A stretch of DNA of 53,949 bases from Candidatus Omnitrophota bacterium. Its GTDB lineage: Bacteria; Omnitrophota; Gorgyraeia; Pluralincolimonadales; Pluralincolimonadaceae. Below the pieces are notes generated by a model that saw only the letters and a list, made by a program, of their open reading frames with translations, was not told the DNA's origin and did not search any database. This document shows positions 49,580 to 53,949 of this stretch, piece by piece. Position numbers and translations under genes: made by a program. Within the stretch, counting starts at the first letter, position 1, and each line of letters starts with the position of its first letter. The DNA is taken from assembly GCA_041653595.1 (NCBI GenBank), contig JBAZFB010000009.1, positions 1-53,949 on the forward strand, written 5' to 3'.

Positions 49580-52500
49580 TTATTCCTTCCGCGCCTTGCG
49601 CGCCGAATCCGACCGCGTCATCTCGAACTTATCGAGATATCTTTCCTGGAACTTCTGCATATAGAGGAATATCCCGGGCGTGACGAAGAGGGTCACTATC
49701 TGGGAGAATATCAGTCCTCCTACGACGATCAACCCGAGAGGCTTTCTCGACGCGCCGTCAGCGCCATAGCCGAGCGCGATAGGCATCGCGCCCATGATGG
49801 CCGCGAGGCCGGTCATGAGTATGGGGCGGAACCTGACAAGGCAGGCGTTGTATATGGCGTCGAAATCATTCATATTGTTTTTTACGAGGTTCTCATTCGC
49901 AAAGTCGACCATCATGATGCCGTTCTTCGCGACGATGCCGAGGAGCATGAATATACCGACATATGCGTATAGCGAAAGTTCGGACCCGAATATGTACAAC
50001 GTGACAAGGCCTCCGAATGTGGCGACGGGAAGGGTCGTAAGTATAGTGAAGGGGTGGACGTAGCTCTCGTAAAGGATGCCGAGTATGACGTATTTTATGA
50101 AGATTGCGACCAGTATGAGGAACCCGAGACTGGCGATAGCGGACTCAAATTGCGCGGCTTCTCCCTCGAACGCGCCGGTTATTCCGTCCGGCAGTACCTT
50201 CTTTGCGGCGTCTTCGAGCGACTTAGTCGCGTTCCCTATGGGGACCTGCGGGTCGAGGTTGAACGAGAGCGTGGCGGAGTTCAACTGGTTCAAATGCGGG
50301 ACATTCTGCGGGCCCAACCCGATCTCCCATTTCGCGACCGAGCTTAACGGGACCAGTTTATTGGTAAAAGACGACCTGATATATATTTGCGAGAGGCTCT
50401 CCGGCCTCAATTGGAAATTTTTATCCAGCTCGACGATGACGTTATACTGGTCGACGTCAGTCTTATATGTAGTGACCTTTCCCTGTGCGAAAGCCAGCAA
50501 GAGGGCATTTTCTATATCCTGCGCCGTCAATCCCAGGGTAGAGGCGCGGTCGCGGAGTATCTTTATGTCCAGCTGGGGCAGGTTCAGCCTTATGTCGTTT
50601 TGAATGTCGAGGAAGCCGGGAAGTTTTTTCATTTCGTCCTGGAGCTTGAAGGATATTTTATAAAGCTCATCCCGGTCCGAGCCGGTCAGCGTGTACGAAT
50701 ATTTTTCTCCCTGCGCCGTCGCCTCTCCTCCCGCGCTTACCTTTATGGCGGGTATCGCCATCAAGAAGACCTGGCCGTCCGGCAGCGTGGCCATCTTTGT
50801 GCGCAATTCCCGGACGACATCAGGCATGGGCTTTCTCTTATTGCGTTCCTTGAGGACGGTATAGGCTATGCCGGTGCTCTGGTCGGCGCCCGGGTTAAGC
50901 CCGGTCACGGTGACGAACCTGTCCACATTGGGATCGTTTTGCAGGACGTTATTTATCTTGTCCTGGTATTGCCTCATCTGTTTGGTCGAGGTGCCGAGGG
51001 GCGTCATCATCATGGAGAAGATACTGCCGCTGTCACCTTCGGGGATAAATGTCTTCGGCAGGGCCTGGAAGAAGACGATGGTTCCCGCGAAGCATATTAT
51101 CCAGGCGATGACGGTCGTCAGCGGCCGCTGCAGGGTCCATTTTAGCATGACGCCGTACCTGTCGATAATGCCTTTCATGAACGCGGTGATGGCCCTCTGG
51201 AGGCCGGTCTCTCCCACGCCCTTTGCTTTAAGCATGCGCGCGCACATCATAGGCGTGAGGGTAAGTGATATGATCCCCGAACAGAGGATCGCGACGACTA
51301 CCGTAATGGCGAATTCGCGGAATATCCTTCCTACGACTCCGCCCATGAAGACGAGGGGGATGAATATTACCGACAATGATAACGTCATCGATATGATGGT
51401 AAATGTGATCTGCCGGGCGCTCTCTATCGCGGCCTCCATAGGCTTCTTGCCTTCTTCGATAAGGCGGACAGTATTCTCAAGCACGACGATGGCGTCATCA
51501 ACGACAAAACCTATGCAAAGCGTAAGCCCCATCAGCGACATCTGGTCGAGGCTGAAGTTCAATGCGTACATGACGACGAAAGTCGCGATGACGGACAAAG
51601 GAAGCGTGATGCTCGGTATTATCGTGTCGGATATCCGGCCCAGGGAGAGGAAGATTATGGCTACGACGAGGAAGAGCGCTATAAGTATGGTCTGCTTCAC
51701 ATCGTCTACGGATTCGACTATCGAGACGGACTTGTCGTAAAATACCTCAAGCCTGGCAGAGCCGGGCAGTTCCACCTGGAGCATATCGATGGTTCCGCGG
51801 ACCCGCTTGGAAAGTTCGACCGTGTTCGAGCCGGCGGAACGGGAGACCGCGATGACGACGGCCCCGGGCCTCATCTTCTGGCCGGGCCGCCCCAGCATGG
51901 GATTTACCACGTCGTTGTCCATACTGTCTATGCATTTCGCGACGTCCCTGAGCCTTACGGGACTGCTGTCGCGGTAAGCTACGATAAGTTCCTAGTAATC
52001 TTTTGCCTTGAAAAGCTGCCCGTGGGGTTCGATGGAGAATGCCCTTGTGGTGCCGTTCAGGCTGCCTGCCGGTATCAGCACGGTCCCGGAATACAATACC
52101 TGGGCTATGTCGTTGAGCCCTATGCCGAAAGCCGAAAGCTTGTTGGGGTCGACCTGTATCCTGACCGCGGTCTTAGCGCCCCAGACCTGGACCTGTGATA
52201 CTCCGTCTATCATGCTTATCCTTTTTCCGACGGTCCTGTTGCCGAGGTCGTATAGCTGCCCCGAAGTCAGGGTATCGGATGTAAGCATCAAATAGAGTAT
52301 CGGCGTATCCGAAGGGTTGACTTTTTGATATGACGGCGGCTCGGGCAGGTCGATAGGCAGGTTCCCCTGGGCGCGCGCGATGGCTGCCTGCACGTCAGGC
52401 GCGGCAAGATCGACGTTGCGGCTTAAGTCGAAGGTGAGTATTATCTGCGACTGGCCTTCAGTATTGTTCGATATGATGCTTGTAAGACCCTGTATCTCGG

Positions 52501-52714
52501 TAAACTCATTCTCGAGAGGGGAGGCGACTGCCGATGCCATAGTTTCCGGGCTCGCGCCGGGATACGCTACCGTGACCAATATGACAGGGAAGTCTATGAC
52601 CGGAAGGTCGCTTATAGGCAGAGTGAAAAACGCGACGATACCGAATATCGTAACGACCACCATCATAAGAGTGGTCATTATCGGTTTTCTGATGAAGTTT
52701 TCGGTAAAGCTCAT
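49580..52714 (-). pseudogene. RND efflux transporter interrupted by one in-frame TAG
   Basis: Read without the stop, this is one 1,044-codon gene of the AcrB/MdtB family, a full normal length. The first 240 codons (52714-51995) begin SFTENFIRKPIMTTLMM and run to GQLFKAKDY; then TAG (51994-51992); then ELIVAYRDSSPVRLRDVA and the remaining about 800 codons with all twelve helices and the proton-relay region. The frame does not change. Homologues have a charged or polar residue here (DY-x-LIVAY), so AAG, CAG or GAG to TAG by one base is likely. The remainder shows no other damage, so this is recent decay, a sequencing error or readthrough. TAG is a normal stop elsewhere in the window. Confidence 0.88.
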
Positions 52715-52715
52715 A

Positions 52716-53870
52716 TTATTTTGCCTCGGCTACCGGCGTCCCCGGCCTTAGTCCCATCTGGCCTACCGTAACGACGGTTTCGCCGGCCTTTACGCCGTCC
52801 TCGATGATTATATGGTCGTCTTCCTTGCTGCCGACGATAACATTTCTCAGGTCCGCTTTCTTGTCAGGGGAGACGACGAAGATGTAATTTCCCTGCTGTC
52901 CGATCTGGACGGCCTCATACGGGACCACCACGGCATTTTTCTTTATCGCGAGATGCAGCCGGACCGTTACAAACTGCCCGGACCAAAGCTTCATACCATG
53001 ATTCGGCACTATCGCGCGCAATAATACGGTCCCGGTCGTGTTATTGACCGCGTTGTCAAGGAAATGGAGTTCCCCTTCGTAGGAATCCCCTTCCTTTCCC
53101 GCCCTATCCTGCGTCACCCCGGATCCTTTTTCAAGCGTCAACACGACCTTTAATTTGCTTTCGGACATAGCTTTCCTTACGCTGCCGAGGTCGCGCTCGG
53201 GTATCGTAAAATCCACATAAAGCGGGTCTATAGTCTTGACGTTAACGAGCGTAGGCCCGTCATTTGCCGTCAGTATGTTGCCTTGGTCGACCTGGCGCTT
53301 TCCCGTTAAGCCGTCTATGGGAGAAACTATATAGCAGTAATTCAAATTGATCTTGGCGAGGTCTATATTCGCGTTGTCGCTCTTTACCGCGGCTTCGGAC
53401 GAGGTCACGTCCGTCTGGAGCTTATCGAAATCCTGCTGGGATATAAGTTCTTTTGCGAGGAGCTTCCTATTCCTTTCGACCGTATCCTTATTGAGCTTAA
53501 GGTTGGCTAGGTCCTGTATCAGGGCCGCTTCGGCCCTTTCCAACTGGGCTTTATATTGGCTGGGATCGATCGTGAAAAGCAGGTCCCCGGTCTTGACCAG
53601 GTCGCCCTCATTGAAATTCACTTGCATTATCTGGCCCGTGACCTGCGATTTTATGTCCACGTCGTTGGGGGAATCGAGGTTCCCGAAAGATTCTATGAAT
53701 ACGACGACATCTTTCTTTTCAGCCAGCGCCGTTTCCACATTGCGGGGAGGGATCGCCGCCTTGGCCGGCTTCTTTATGAGTTTCGAGATAAAGAAGACCG
53801 CCAGAAAGATTATAAGCAGTACTACCGCTAATTTCAGCAGACCGAATAACCTGTCACTTGTCTTGTTCAT
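52716..53870 (-). CDS. RND periplasmic adaptor (membrane fusion protein)
   Basis: 384 residues of the HlyD/AcrA family. An N-terminal helix (about 10-29) is followed by the lipoyl-like half ESFGNLDSPNDVDIKSQVTGQI, a coiled-coil hairpin (about 105-170), the second lipoyl half YCYIVSPIDGLTGKRQVDQG, a beta-barrel and a membrane-proximal domain ending VGQMGLRPGTPV. It links the inner-membrane pump to an outer-membrane channel. Its stop lies one base before the pump start, and its own start overlaps the upstream TolC-like gene. Confidence 0.93.
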   Translation of the reverse strand: MNKTSDRLFGLLKLAVVLLIIFLAVFFISKLIKKPAKAAIPPRNVETALAEKKDVVVFIESFGNLDSPNDVDIKSQVTGQIMQVNFNEGDLVKTGDLLFTIDPSQYKAQLERAEAALIQDLANLKLNKDTVERNRKLLAKELISQQDFDKLQTDVTSSEAAVKSDNANIDLAKINLNYCYIVSPIDGLTGKRQVDQGNILTANDGPTLVNVKTIDPLYVDFTIPERDLGSVRKAMSESKLKVVLTLEKGSGVTQDRAGKEGDSYEGELHFLDNAVNNTTGTVLLRAIVPNHGMKLWSGQFVTVRLHLAIKKNAVVVPYEAVQIGQQGNYIFVVSPDKKADLRNVIVGSKEDDHIIIEDGVKAGETVVTVGQMGLRPGTPVAEAK

Positions 53871-53949
53871 TTGTTATATCTCCCGCATAAAGTGAACCCG
53901 TCGCATGGGCCAAGTCGGCCAGCGATACGAATAGGTCCTTTTTTGTCTG
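53854..53949 (-). CDS. 3' end of a probable TolC-like outer-membrane efflux gene
   Basis: On the minus strand an open frame enters from the right edge and ends with TGA at 53856-53854, overlapping the adaptor start by 17 bases. The 31 visible residues include DLFVSLADLAHATGSLYAG, which matches the end of TolC/OprM-like proteins (LVxLADLxxAxG). Gene order fits a channel-adaptor-pump operon. Confidence 0.6.
   Translation of the reverse strand, partial: QTKKDLFVSLADLAHATGSLYAGDITNEQDK

Noticed and set aside
50868..51740. Long plus-strand frame opposite the RND pump
   Set aside because: Shadow of the pump gene; the composition is that of an antisense frame and no domain is recognised.
51992..51994. 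Reassignment of TAG to an amino acid
   Set aside because: TAG ends several intact genes here (cyclase, autokinase, dxs, korC), so general recoding is unlikely.
1..53949. CRISPR arrays, insertion sequences, integrases, phage genes or plasmid origins
   Set aside because: None seen: no regularly spaced repeats, no transposase or integrase motifs, and gene order is housekeeping or polysaccharide-type throughout.

Overview
This window reads as chromosome of an uncultivated, anaerobic, diderm bacterium. The outer membrane is inferred from a secretin, an RND/MFP efflux set and a GT9 heptosyltransferase-type enzyme. Anaerobic or ferredoxin-based metabolism is inferred from a four-subunit 2-oxoacid:ferredoxin oxidoreductase. 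The exosortase/PEP-CTERM system, the mixed ATG/GTG/TTG starts, the trimmed aminoacyl-tRNA synthetases and an in-frame palindrome encoding the peptide NPVRNSVSNR all suit Candidatus Omnitrophota (PVC group) or a relative. That placement is inference; no marker phylogeny could be run.

Layout. 1-600: tail of an unknown gene, then tRNA-Cys and tRNA-Leu. 618-6760: a diguanylate cyclase, a secretin, a Wzz-type chain-length protein and a tyrosine autokinase, closed by a terminator. 6848-17578: an exopolysaccharide cluster with flippase, O-antigen polymerase/ligase, four glycosyltransferases, a GH20-like hydrolase, a methyltransferase and the polyprenyl-phosphate sugar-1-P transferase. 17627-22191: a PocR/AraC regulator, then a promoter-led PilZ, membrane protein, TPR lipoprotein, exosortase and EpsI operon. 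22394-24231: two exported proteins with PEP-CTERM-type tails (a CBM-like protein and a GH26-like glycosidase). 24268-30321: tRNA-Val, thrS, infC, rpmI, rplT, pheS, pheT. 30336-43193: housekeeping genes (rarA, a PP-loop ATPase, ccdA, a folate enzyme, rny, a YmdB phosphodiesterase, xseAB, ispA, dxs, korDABC). 43194-48788: gltX fused to a TPR protein, a pseudopilin fused to a zinc-protease-like domain, a lipoprotein and a GT39/ArnT-like transferase. 48850-49506: tRNA-Gln and a secreted CBM-like protein. 49580-53949, minus strand: RND pump (interrupted by an in-frame TAG), its adaptor, and the end of a TolC-like gene.

How the parts may work together. The first 24 kb looks like one surface programme. 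A cyclase makes c-di-GMP and a PilZ protein could sense it. A Wzx/Wzy-type route builds a polysaccharide, a secretin may serve as the outer-membrane exit because no Wza/OPX gene is present in the window, and an exosortase processes PEP-CTERM cargo beside it. The best candidates for undescribed biology are the pilin-protease fusion, the GluRS-TPR fusion, the palindrome inserted at the start of a PP-loop gene, the structured leader of the PEP-CTERM gene, and tRNA promoters nested inside hairpins.
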